Positions 9,559 to 18,440 of a stretch of DNA of 18,935 nucleotides are shown one piece after another. The position numbers and the translations under genes are program-made. Origin of the DNA: Helicostylum pulchrum (Eukaryota; Mucoromycota; Mucoromycetes; Mucorales; Mucoraceae); contig JAIXMO010000122.1 of assembly GCA_025677825.1 (NCBI GenBank), positions 1 to 18,935 on the forward strand. Reading direction: 5' to 3'. Position 1 is the stretch's first letter, and each line of letters opens with the position of its first letter. Under the pieces are notes generated by a model, which saw only the letters and a program-made list of their open reading frames with translations, was not told the origin of the DNA and made no database searches.

Positions 9559-9585
9559 ATTGAGGTGTTACGTGAGAACCTCAAT
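9559..9585. repeat. 8-bp inverted repeat
   Basis: ATTGAGGT (9559-9566) and ACCTCAAT (9578-9585) pair perfectly across an 11-nt loop. Confidence 0.45.
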
Positions 9586-9631
9586 TATTTAAGGTACAGT
9601 CTCTTGCGTTAATTTATGGTAAAATACCACA

Positions 9632-9950
9632 AAGCATTCAAAGCACCATATAAGTGGTTCCTGTACCATTAGTTTGAAATTAATTTATACCATCTAAAAC
9701 CATCTTAAATTTTTTTTTGATTCATCTAGGATTCAGTAGTTTCATTGTAATTATTCAAAGCATCATATGTAGTTCCTACACCATTGGTTTGAGATTAATT
9801 ATTGTTAGTTTGAAATTAATTACCAAAAATAAAGTACAATCTAAAACCTTTTCATTCTTTTTTTCGATAGCGCAATCATTTAGGGTCCGGTAATTACTCA
9901 AAGCTTCACAAGTGGCTCCTACACAAAAGACAAAGTACCATCTGGAACCT
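9632..9950 (+). repeat. three degenerate repeats upstream of the Tnp2-like gene
   Basis: Copies at about 9632-9701, 9754-9848 and 9894-9950 share the order: tcaaagc..cat, agtgg.tcctacac, a gtttgaaattaatta block (lost in copy 3), then ta.catctaaaacc. Spacing is about 122 and 140 bp. They end about 50 bp before the TATA box and 100 bp before the start codon. They could be transposase-binding subterminal repeats or promoter elements. Which of these they are is not shown. Confidence 0.6.
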
Positions 9951-10000
9951 AGTTTTTTTCTTAAAAAAAATTGCCAAGTTTTTTTATATCTCAAATCCCT

Positions 10001-10008
10001 TATATAAA
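10001..10008 (+). promoter_or_regulatory. TATA box of the Tnp2-like gene
   Basis: TATATAAA lies 52 nt before the ATG at 10053, within a cleaner AT context than the repeats before it. This is a plausible core promoter. Confidence 0.5.
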
Positions 10009-10052
10009 GCAGAAAAAAACTTACTTTTTTTTCAGATTAAATTATATTAAAA

Positions 10053-13000
10053 ATGACATCTTACTCCAATCCTATGAAGCGAACCCGTGTGTCTAGCCAT
10101 AATGCCAATTTTGTTCGACAGCTCCTTCTTGAACAAACAAGGCCTCCTACTATTTCATCCGCCTCTCCACTTGCAAACGATACTGAAACTACTGAAGGCG
10201 TTGACAATTACGATTATTGTGCGGACTATATTAATTATAGTGATGAAGGTAAATATTACATATAAATTATACAAAATATTCGATGACTTACTTACGTAAA
10301 TTATATCCATATATATAACAGAATCATTAGACTCTGAGGGTATATTTGTTGACTCTAGCACCGCTTCTGAAATGAACGATGATGAATTACACACAGATAT
10401 TGATCAAGAAGAAATTCGTTATAAAGTAAAGATCCCCAAGTTTGCATTCACCAATATTGAAAGATATAGTGTCATGTTTGAAGAAGTGTGCGATACTTAT
10501 AACATCAGCCGAGAAGGTTCAAGAGCAATGAGACATTTAATAAATACGATGCTTGCTGACGAGACATTAGGTAAATATAACTTTAGATTATCATATTGAT
10601 TTCATCATAGACTAATTTCTTTTTAAAAATCATTACCTTGTACGTTCTGATAGACTCTATTAGCAGCAAATTGTTGAGTCATGAAGCGTGTACCAGCCTT
10701 GTTAAGAATGTTATACCTTTGCCCATGACAAGATCATATGACGTTTGCCACAATGGATGCTATTTGTATAGCCAAGAAGATGACCAACTTCTCAGTTGTC
10801 CTACATGCAATTCATTAAGATCTTCAGCAAAAAGTACTAAAATGGTGTCAATCGCTGATAAAGTTGCTGAAATGATGTCGTCAGACGAAGTACGTCAAAA
10901 AATAATAGATTGTCAGAAAGAAGTAATCGAAAATATAACGAGAAACAACGATACTTACGGTGATATCTTCGACGGGCAAATATTCAAGGATCTCTACAAC
11001 AGCCAAGCTATAAACACATGACCAAGACATAATAAATATATATCTTAAAATTGATATCGACGGTTTCACATCCTCAAGCTCCCATTCAAGTATGATTATG
11101 ATTCACGCTGTCGTACTAAACTTGGACAGTTCAGAAAGGTACACTAACAATAAAAAAAATTAAATTAATACGTTATGAAAAAGTACTAACGAGTTAAATT
11201 ATTTACCTTTTTTATAGATATGCACGACATGCAACCTTTCAAATCGGTATACTTCCAAGAATGATTTCAGTTCTTACTTGAAACCAATTGTAAACGAGCT
11301 CAAAACACTTTCAGAAAAAACCATCGTTATCCAAACTGGTACAGAATCTCCTATAATACGCTGCAAGGTATATGCCCTTTTTGTAAATGGTGACGGAATT
11401 GAATGTAATAGACTTATGAACTTCTCTGGCCATACTGGGTATGTATATATATATATATTTAAAGAAGAAATTAATTAGCTAATCTTTTTTTTTTTTTTTT
11501 TTTTTTGTATATTTAGTACCTATGGCTGTAGATTTTGTTTAACAAAAGGTACGCAACGGACAGACGGTCCTCCTAACACTCGAAGGGCAGGGATGTACTT
11601 TGCCGATCGCACCGCCCCATTGAGATCTAAAGAAAGTTTATTACTCGAAGATTCCAGCTCTACTTACGTAAGTTCTTAAAAAAAAAAAAAAGAAGAAATA
11701 CTTACAATGCTTCACATTTGTTTTAGAATGAACAACCCTACGGAATAAAGAAAGCGACGATTTTCGGAGTACTATCTACCTTTTCAGGATCTTGTTTCTT
11801 TGGATATGATGAGATGCACGGAATTTCTAATGTTAGCAAGCTGTTCTTCGATTTGTTATCGAAACGCTATAACGACGGCTTCAAGCATCATGGTAACGAA
11901 TCTGCATATCCTTTTCAGCTATCCAATAAACAATTCGAATGCCTGAATCTGGGTATGAAGAGTTCAAGACTATTCATTCCAACAGGTGCATTTCAAGGCA
12001 GTTTCCACCCCGTCAATCCATTGAATGTTAAAGGGTTATATAGGTCTACTGATTGGATTCTCTTCTTTACAAAGGCAGTGCCAGTTCTCGTCGTTAGTCT
12101 CTTTGAAGATCAATCCGTCAGAACCGCTATTTTAGCTTTGACCAGAGCATGTGCTTTGTCATTACAAGTGGGAAATATCTGAAGCTGAAATCGAAGAAAT
12201 CAAATCGTAAGTATTAAAAAATGAAAATTAAATTTAGGTTTGATGTTTTTAACTTACTCTGATGAAACAATATAGATCGCTTGAAACTTGGTACCGTTAT
12301 ATTGATAGCCAAATTGCTTCCAAAGCTCTTTCAAATTCAATTTACAAGTCCTCAATGCATCATCTCTTACACATCCCCCATATTATCCAACAATGCTCTT
12401 CTTTAAGAAACATTAGTGTCAGAAGCATGGAGCGCGAAATCGGCAACTACAAAAAGAAGATGAGAGCAAGAGTGAACGCGGATGCCAATGCTATTAATGT
12501 ACTTGAAAGAATCACACGATTCAAGTTTTTAGAAACGACGGATATGATCGATTTCTCTGTTTTGTACAATAGAAATCCAGAACGCAACAAGACCGGTTTC
12601 GTTTATCATCCAGCAACAAAAATCGACAACTGTAAAGACTACCCCCAATTATGGGAACCATTTTCTTCTCCTGTGCTCCTCCCTGCTAACTATTCTGGTG
12701 AGTCTACTATAGAAGGTTTGATTAGAATGGATACGTTTATTCTCGCGTTAAGTGCGTACAAACGACGTTACCTCGGCATCAATAAAGGGCGTCCACTTGT
12801 TCTGAGCTTGGATGAAACCATCACACCTACAGCTAAGCTCTGGCTAGATTCCCACGTCCTTACTTCGGTTCTGTTCAAGTCCAATCTTCCAGCAAGCAGT
12901 AATAAAAGAGGTGGAGAGTTTATAATGTTTGAGTCGAACGTTAAAAAAAGGTACGTTTTATTTATATATGTTTTTTACCATTGCTAACGTTTCCATTTTT

Positions 13001-13391
13001 TTTAATTATGATTACTAGGATGAATAAACGTTTACAGTCCATTCCTCACTGGTATGTTGGTAAGCTGTTGTTCTTCTTTGAATTCGACCTGGAAATTACC
13101 GAGCCTAGTAGACGCCATGGAAGTTTCTATGCTCTTGTTGAAGTCATGAAGATTCACAAAACGGCTCCACATTCGACAACGATTCCCATGGTTCAACCTT
13201 TCCTTGCCACTGAGGCCAAAAAATACGCGATATTAGACGCTGCCGATATTATCTCTGTTATTGGATTGATTCAAAAAACTGATTTAAAAAATAACCAAAT
13301 TGAGTCATCCAACTGGTTCTATGTCATCTCTCCGTCAACCGCTTTCCACTTAGACATGTCCACAAATGCAGGCAAAATTAGCGACTTGTAG
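10053..13391 (+). pseudogene. Tnp2-like (CACTA-related) transposase, eight exons, three frame breaks
   Basis: Proposed exons are 10053-10248, 10322-10570, 10654-11138, 11218-11438, 11517-11667, 11727-12206, 12276-12950 and 13019-13391. All use GT/AG introns of 59-83 nt and join in phase apart from the breaks. The product would be about 940 residues. Recognisable parts: a Cys pair block YDVCHNGC...SCPTC (C180, C184, C197, C200), typical of Tnp2-type proteins; IDIDGFT and MIMIHAVVLN; YGCRFC with GMYF; GSCFFGYDEMHG; FQGSF and a hydrophobic VPVLVV stretch; ISVRSMERE; and a C-terminal block with WYVGKLLFFFEFD, VEVMKIH and FYVISP. Single-base breaks lie near 11012-11020 (+1), 11262-11275 (-1) and 12168 (+1). 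It was probably functional until recently, since no in-frame stop interrupts the exons apart from those the shifts create. The family assignment rests on motif memory. Confidence 0.8.
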
Positions 13392-13424
13392 TATTTGTAG
13401 TAGTAGTATTTTTTTTCTTTGTTC

Positions 13425-13430
13425 AATAAA
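13425..13430 (+). terminator. poly(A) signal of the Tnp2-like gene
   Basis: AATAAA lies 34 nt after the TAG stop at 13389-13391. Confidence 0.5.
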
Positions 13431-13756
13431 AAAAGAGTTAATAAAAAGGTAGTTTTGTTCCCAAAAAAAAAAACATTTATGTACTTTGATCGTGACTTGA
13501 TTTTTGAGTGACGCTTATTATACTAAAAATGTGTAGCGTTGAAACTAAAAGTATCCATGTTTGGAATAATGTAATTATTGGCGGTTATTTTACCATTGCG
13601 GTTAACGGTGGTATTCATTTAGGATTAAAAAAAAGGAAAGTAATTGTAGTTGGATAATAATGATACCAAAAAAAAACCCAGTATATATAGCATTTCGTTA
13701 GGCGGAATATTAAAATTAATTGTACGGAAAAAAAATATAATGCAATGATAATCCTA

Positions 13757-13768
13757 ATCAGTACTGAT
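13757..13768. repeat. 12-bp perfect palindrome ATCAGTACTGAT
   Basis: This is the first of several ATCAGTACTG copies in the segment. The same 10-mer heads the cluster at 13929 and closes it, inverted, at 13978. Confidence 0.7.
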
Positions 13769-13818
13769 GGGTTAAGCAATGAGTTTACTTTTATTTCAAA
13801 TCACGATCTTTTGTTAGC

Positions 13819-13844
13819 AAAAAAAAAAAAAAAAAAAAAAAAAA
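13819..13844. repeat. A26 homopolymer
   Basis: Twenty-six consecutive A. Similar runs occur at 11485-11506 (T22, in an intron of the plus-strand gene) and 14673-14694 (A22, which is T22 in an intron of the minus-strand gene). Confidence 0.9.
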
Positions 13845-13928
13845 TTGGCAGAAATCAAGTAATTTCTCTGCTTAAATTGGAGGAATTTCAATTGTAATGA
13901 TAAATTTTTTTTTTACAGCTTAAAATCA

Positions 13929-13978
13929 ATCAGTACTGCTTCTGCAATCAGTACACTGCTTGTACAAGCAGTACTGAT
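13929..13978. repeat. nested palindrome cluster
   Basis: Outer arms 13929-13941 and 13966-13978 are perfect 13-bp inverted repeats (ATCAGTACTGCTT). Inside lies a separate perfect 18-bp palindrome at 13955-13972 (ACTGCTTGTACAAGCAGT) and a further aatcagtac at 13946. Two alternative cruciforms are therefore possible. The cluster ends about 20 bp from the broken end of the minus-strand transposase. Confidence 0.8.
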
Positions 13979-13999
13979 ATAACTTTATCATTTTTTCTA

Positions 14000-15017
14000 G
14001 CCTTGGTGTCTGTAACATGCGGACACTTTTGCCGCATACTGTACAAAAGTATAGCGAGGGACAAGCTTTCCGGATTTTGTTGTATTATACAAATCGTTCT
14101 CGCAAATGCTCAAAGGAAGTCCAGTGGTTGTTGAATAAGACTTCGTAAAAGTACATTGGTGATACTGTTTACGGTCATTGTTGTTGATAGGGATATTATA
14201 AATAGCGTGGCAAGCGCTGCAGCTAACATATTTGGTAATGCCGGTGTAGTATTTTTTTGCAAATTGCATTCGAGAAACGAAAGTTGGAAGTCTTTTAGGA
14301 AAACGAAATTCCAAGTTCAAATAGGCCAAGATAATGTTGAAAAACACCATTACAATCTCACACCCTTCTTCAGTGAGATGCTTTCCATGCAACATTAATA
14401 ACATCAATACGAAAATGAATGCCACTGGTTCTGCTGGAAATACAGAAGGTTCTTGGGGATCTGCAGAAAATGATATTTTAGTTAGTTTTTTTTAAAAAAA
14501 ATAAAATAAAATAAAATAAAGTACCTTGTTCCTCAGAACAGTGTTCTTCAGATTCAGATTCAACATCCTCGTCATGAATAACATTGGTAGTAGCTTCTGA
14601 TTCAGCTTCAACATCGTCGAACGATTCAAAATCGTCTATAGAAATAAATAATATATTAGTATCTGTCACAGTAAAAAAAAAAAAAAAAAAAAAAGTCGAG
14701 CTAAATAGTAATACTTACCTTCGAATACTTCGACATCATCTTCAGCAACACCTGGTTGAACAATAGGAATGATTTCTAAAAAAAAATATACATATGAGTA
14801 AAAGAATATCTTCGGTTTAATATTGTGATGCTTTATAAAAATATAGACCTTCAGAGGGAACACCAGTAAGACAATACAGCTTTCTACGTTTAATAGCAGA
14901 ACCGTCTATTTGTTCATGATTACGTCTGGTACGATCAGAGACAAAACTGTATTGAGACGGAACACCACCTACGCAATGCGCATTACAAAAGCATGGTACT
15001 GTTTTAGTTTTCGACAT
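14000..15017 (-). pseudogene. second Tnp2-like transposase, N-terminal exons only
   Basis: Start ATG is at 15017. Exons 15017-14849, 14775-14719, 14635-14525 and 14460-14000 join in phase to 266 residues. The N-terminus VPCFCNAHC with DRTRRNH (C9, C11, C15, H34) resembles the C-x-C-x3-C...H module at the start of fungal Plavaka/Tnp2-type transposases. An acidic Glu/Asp/Ser region follows. The last exon carries LNLEFRFPKRLPTF and ITKYVSCSACHAIYNI, ending LVPRYTFVQYAAKVSACYRHQ. A TAG at 13999-13997 then ends it. One base off frame, LEKMIKLYQ continues for a few codons into the palindrome cluster, so a frameshift is followed by truncation. The catalytic core is missing. The four N-terminal exons and their splice sites look clean, which is odd for a dead gene. 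The family is inferred from remembered motifs. Confidence 0.75.
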
Positions 15018-16058
15018 AGTCGAGCAGTAATAAATAATGAAAAAGGAAAAGAAAAAAAAAGGGGGAAGACCTGAGTAAAGATCAACTCCGCGTCATTAAA
15101 ATAAAATGGCGTGGCTTAACTAAACAGAGAAGGAAAGGTTTTTTTTTATTGACATCAAGGCGGTAATTGTACACAGTATATACCTACGCTACTATTTTTA
15201 TTTTTATTTCCTTCATATCGACTATACATGTTCCCTTTCAAATGTCTACGACTCTTTTTTTTTACAAGCTTTTTCTTTTACACATGCTTTCTCTTCCCCC
15301 CCCCAATTTTTTAATTTTTTTAAAAGGCAGCAAAGTGTGAAGAGTTTAAACCAACATACATATCATTTGGAAAACTGAAATGCGACTCTACAATAACTTT
15401 TTTACTAGACTAATATGAGAGATAAAATACGCAGAATTAAATTCTCTATCTTTTGATACATTTTATAAAAATACTTAAATATCAAAACATAGACCTGCTC
15501 AATGTAAAGCTATTTTTACGTATTTCTTTATTTTTGTCAAACCTTTATAATTAAATTACTGCATCCAATGCACCATTAAATTGAGAAAAAACGTGGTCGT
15601 AACATATACCAGCAAACGTTTTTCATAAAGTTGCTATAATACGACCTGTATTTGCAATAACAATACATACCTTTTTTTTTTTACAGTGCAAAAAAAACTC
15701 ACGTGTTTTAAAATAAAAGATTTCAAATACAGCTTAGGGCAAAAAAATTACACTTTAAAGTTTTTAGAAAAAAAGAATAAAATAGACAAACTTCAAACCT
15801 TTATTACTGCATGAATTTAAAAGATACAAAATAGTTTATATGAGCAAAAATAAACCAAATAAACAGACCTTTTACATGAACTAAAAATATCAAAATATAT
15901 TACAAAATTGCAAAAACCAAAAAAAAAGTACGGGAGTCGTAGAGAATTCTGTTGGATATCCCGTATACGGAAAACGCCTAGAATACATTTTGTTTGTAGT
16001 GTTGAATCATTGTATTGCTATTACTATATACTATTACAAGACTTACATGAAAGAGCAT
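15018..16058. other. 1-kb AT-rich segment, no gene recognised
   Basis: Neither strand has a long frame or a known domain. It contains homopolymer runs (for example C9 at 15296-15304) and a CACGTG at about 15702. The part next to 15018 should hold the promoter of the minus-strand gene. The part before 16059 is the tRNA upstream region. Confidence 0.6.
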
Positions 16059-16074
16059 GCGGGTATAGCTCAGC

Positions 16075-16106
<32 letters not shown>

Positions 16107-16131
16107 AGGTGTTCGATCCACTTTAGCCGCA
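16059..16131 (+). tRNA. tRNA-Phe (GAA)
   Basis: The 73-nt sequence folds as a cloverleaf. Acceptor strand GCGGGTA pairs with TAGCCGC, followed by discriminator A. The D stem is GCTC/GAGC. The anticodon stem is TCAGA/TCTGA around loop CTGAAGA with anticodon GAA. The variable loop is 5 nt and the T stem AGGTG/CACTT has loop TTCGATC. There is no intron. A box (TAGCTCAGCTGG) and B box (GTTCGATCC) match Pol III consensus. One acceptor pair (5-68) is G-G and one T-stem pair is G-T, so slight decay or tolerance of a mismatch is possible. The 3' CCA is not encoded, as normal for a nuclear eukaryotic tRNA. Confidence 0.93.
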
Positions 16132-16135
16132 TATA

Positions 16136-16140
16136 TTTTT
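16136..16140 (+). terminator. Pol III terminator
   Basis: TTTTT starts 5 nt after the tRNA end, the usual RNA polymerase III stop signal. Confidence 0.75.
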
Positions 16141-16512
16141 ATGTTTTACGTTTGCCATTTTTGTTGTTGTCAGTGTCAGCGTCTGAAGTGTGTGTAGTGT
16201 TACAAGCTGAATATTTGCAACTGCCAAAAGTTATTTTATTTTTCAAATTCAGTTAACAACTTCTTAATTTTCTATCTTACCAGACTCTACTTTAGTATCA
16301 ACTTTATTCTACCTTACTTATTCCCAACCTTGTTTATTATTTTTTATTCTCAACTTCTAGCCTTGTTAAACAGCACTAAAAGATGTTGTTCTCAGGAACA
16401 TTTAGTTTATTATCTTTTTATTAGTATCGTTATACGATGCTAAAGACATCTATTTTATTATATCTTATTATTATATTTCTATAACCTTCGATTTCAAGGG
16501 AACTATCTTGTC

Positions 16513-16520
16513 TATAAAAG
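16513..16520 (+). promoter_or_regulatory. TATA box in the candidate LTR
   Basis: TATAAAAG lies 315 bp into the LTR and would set transcription of the gag gene with an R-U5 leader. Confidence 0.45.
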
Positions 16521-16762
16521 ACTAAATTATTACTATCAAATAAAATCTTATCTTTCAACTGTTTAAAAATCTACTTACAACTTCTACTATAAACTCTATC
16601 TTTTATTTTATTAATTACTTTGATTGATCCCTTGAACTTCTATTCTGAAATCATTGTATCCTATCTTATTTTTCCTATATCTTTTATTTTATTTTATTAC
16701 AACTCTGGTTCGTTACCTACATTTATATTTATCTTAAGTATAATAACAATAACGTGGTGCTC

Positions 16763-16973
16763 AGAGGGATATCCTTAAATAAAAGAAAAATAATCAATAT
16801 TTTATATATGTGATATTTTTATTGTTTATTTTTGATCTAAAAGTACAATTTGTTTAGAAACAATTAAAATGATTAAAAAAAAGACGATGTATAAGAAATT
16901 ATATATGGTATCCAAAAGATTTATGAATATACAAAAATAAAATAATGTTTGATGTGTATATAGATATCCCTCT
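16763..16973. repeat. 11-bp inverted repeat pair inside the LTR
   Basis: agagggatatc (16763-16773) and gatatccctct (16963-16973) are perfect reverse complements 189 bp apart. The left copy directly follows a second TGGTGCTCA. Together they suggest a small insertion or rearrangement inside the LTR. Confidence 0.5.
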
Positions 16974-17058
16974 CACTCAAGTATATTTCAAAACTATACT
17001 TCTCTCTCTATTTATTTTCCTCTAAGGAATAAAACCCAATTAAACCAAACGTAACAAG

Positions 17059-17076
17059 TGGTGCTCACTAACAGGG
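17059..17076 (+). promoter_or_regulatory. primer-binding-like site of the second retrotransposon
   Basis: TGGTGCTCACTAACAGGG begins 2 nt after the LTR end. TGG complements the tRNA CCA tail. The first nine bases also occur at 16755-16763 inside the LTR. The priming tRNA was not identified. Confidence 0.5.
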
Positions 17077-17114
17077 CCTCATCACAAACAATCAAACTAT
17101 ATCTTATATCTACA

Positions 17115-18440
17115 ATGGTAAACGAACAAGCTGTGTTGGACGGCGCCAACCTCTCTACCTCTGGATGGAATCCTACTAAACCAAAAATTATCGAATTCTA
17201 TGGTCTCGATGGTGAAGATTTCAGACACTTCAAAACTGTATTGAATACGTTCTTCTTGCTCACTGGAACTGCCCAAGACCAACGACGTGTATCTATCTTA
17301 CGTACTCAATTACGTCGTGCTGCCGCCGTGTATTTTGATAATTCTTTAAGAAAAAAAGGATTAACAATCACCCACATCAAATACCAAGATGCCATCAAAA
17401 TCTTGGAAGAACAATATATCACTTCAAGATTAATTCAATCGTATGAACTTGCGTTTAATGAAATGGTTCAAGACAGTCAAGAATCCCCGCGTGAATTTCT
17501 CGCTCGTCTTTATGAAGCTGCCGACTTGGCTGAAATAGATGATGAAAAATTTATCCACTCTCGTTTTCGTGCAGGTTTACAAGCTGAAATAAAAACCTTC
17601 TGTCGAGAACAATCTGCAAGCTCTTTTGAAGAATGGGCTAAGCATGCTACTGGTTGGTATGATGCGCATGCCTCCCAATATATCAATCTGGTCGACAATC
17701 CTTTTCGCCCCATTACCAAGAAACTATTACCTACTGGAAAAACCCCCGAAGCTTTATTGTCTAAGACTAATCGTATCCGAACCCAGAAGAATCTAGATCT
17801 TGAAAGTATCGCTGCAATTAAGTCGACACCTGTTGTAGAAAATTTAGAGTCACCCACTATAGCTGCCCTTACGGCTAAGTTGGAGGCTTTAGATTTGAAA
17901 CAATTAGTGCCTACTGTTGATAGTCGTAACTACATGTCCAATGATTCTTCGTTAAAAGGTAGTGATATGGAATTAGTTAATTCAAATAAAAGTATTCGAT
18001 CTCTGGTCAAAAGCATCGTACAAGAACTCATGGTAGAGGACTTTGCAAGAGATAAGGATGAAAGTTATAGAAGGAATGGTAAAAAACCCTTTAACAATTA
18101 TCGTGGAGGAAACCCCCGCCGTAATCAAGGAAACATGTACTATGATAATGACAACTATAACCCTGGTGAAGGATACTATCGCCCCCCTTACCGTGAAAAT
18201 GACTATCAAGGTCAAAATAATCAAAATCGTAATATCCCCTATAATAACGATTATCCCTCTCACAATAATCAAAACCGAAATTATAATTCTGGATATCAAC
18301 CGCGAAATAAGGAACAATATTCCAACCGTAATAATGGATATCAAGCTAATAACAATGGATATCAAGCTAATGGCAACAATTATAATGATTCTCAATCTAA
18401 AAGATATTATAACAACGAATCTAGCAACTCAAAAAACTAG
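17115..18440 (+). CDS. LTR-retrotransposon Gag with Asn-rich tail
   Basis: The gene encodes 441 residues from the ATG at 17115 to the TAG at 18438-18440. It is the structural protein expected to assemble particles. Residues about 30-190 resemble the retrotransposon Gag helical domain: FYGLDGEDFRHFK, then QESPREFLARLYEAADLAEI, and SFEEWAKHATGWYDAH. From about residue 310 the protein becomes basic and very rich in Asn, Tyr, Gln and Arg, with repeated NNGYQAN and NNQNRN units. No CCHC zinc knuckle is present, so the basic tail probably binds nucleic acid. The chosen ATG is the first in this frame after the primer-binding-like site. The stop follows a slippery sequence directly, and the -1 frame stays open to the window end. 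Confidence 0.85.
   Translation: MVNEQAVLDGANLSTSGWNPTKPKIIEFYGLDGEDFRHFKTVLNTFFLLTGTAQDQRRVSILRTQLRRAAAVYFDNSLRKKGLTITHIKYQDAIKILEEQYITSRLIQSYELAFNEMVQDSQESPREFLARLYEAADLAEIDDEKFIHSRFRAGLQAEIKTFCREQSASSFEEWAKHATGWYDAHASQYINLVDNPFRPITKKLLPTGKTPEALLSKTNRIRTQKNLDLESIAAIKSTPVVENLESPTIAALTAKLEALDLKQLVPTVDSRNYMSNDSSLKGSDMELVNSNKSIRSLVKSIVQELMVEDFARDKDESYRRNGKKPFNNYRGGNPRRNQGNMYYDNDNYNPGEGYYRPPYRENDYQGQNNQNRNIPYNNDYPSHNNQNRNYNSGYQPRNKEQYSNRNNGYQANNNGYQANGNNYNDSQSKRYYNNESSNSKN
18333..18374 (+). repeat. 21-bp tandem repeat in gag
   Basis: Two copies of an aatggatatcaagctaat-type unit (18333 and 18354) encode NNGYQAN repeats. The length is a multiple of three, so the frame is kept. Confidence 0.7.

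Larger units (their letters stand above)
9340..10000. other. non-coding segment between gag-pol and the Tnp2-like gene
   Basis: No reading frame in this segment shows a known domain. It begins at the pol breakpoint with TAGTGTGATAAATAG (9333-9347). It then holds two hairpins (9436-9463, 9559-9585) and three degraded repeats, ending at a TATA box. It may contain the 5' end of the Tnp2-like transposon, but no terminal inverted repeat could be paired. Confidence 0.5.
13431..13996. other. non-coding segment with palindromes and a long A tract
   Basis: The segment lies between the converging Tnp2-like genes. No protein domain is seen on either strand. It holds an ATCAGTACTGAT palindrome, a 26-nt A run and a nested palindrome cluster that abuts the truncated end of the second gene. 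It probably contains the 3' end of the first Tnp2 element. Confidence 0.5.
16198..17056 (+). mobile_element. candidate 5' LTR of the second retrotransposon
   Basis: The block begins TGTTAC and ends GTAACA, a perfect 6-bp inverted repeat with TG...CA ends. It lies directly before a primer-binding-like TGGTGCTCAC and a gag gene. A TATAAAAG at 16513 can serve as promoter. At 859 bp it is similar in size to the other full LTR (912 bp) but shares no obvious sequence. Its left end is 66 bp after the tRNA-Phe gene. The right-hand LTR is outside the window, so the boundaries rest on the ends alone. Confidence 0.65.

Noticed and set aside
13929..13990. Helitron 3' end (terminal hairpin)
   Set aside because: No CTRR tetranucleotide follows the hairpin at the expected position on either strand, and no Rep/helicase coding sequence is present.
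10053..15017. The two Tnp2-like genes as one gene or one element with two halves
   Set aside because: They lie on opposite strands and converge. Both include N-terminal regions with different Cys motifs, so they are separate family members.
15931..15985. Short inverted match tacggg...cccgta near the tRNA as a structured RNA
   Set aside because: Only 6-7 bp pair across about 35 nt, with no further helices or known RNA motifs. Chance is a sufficient explanation.
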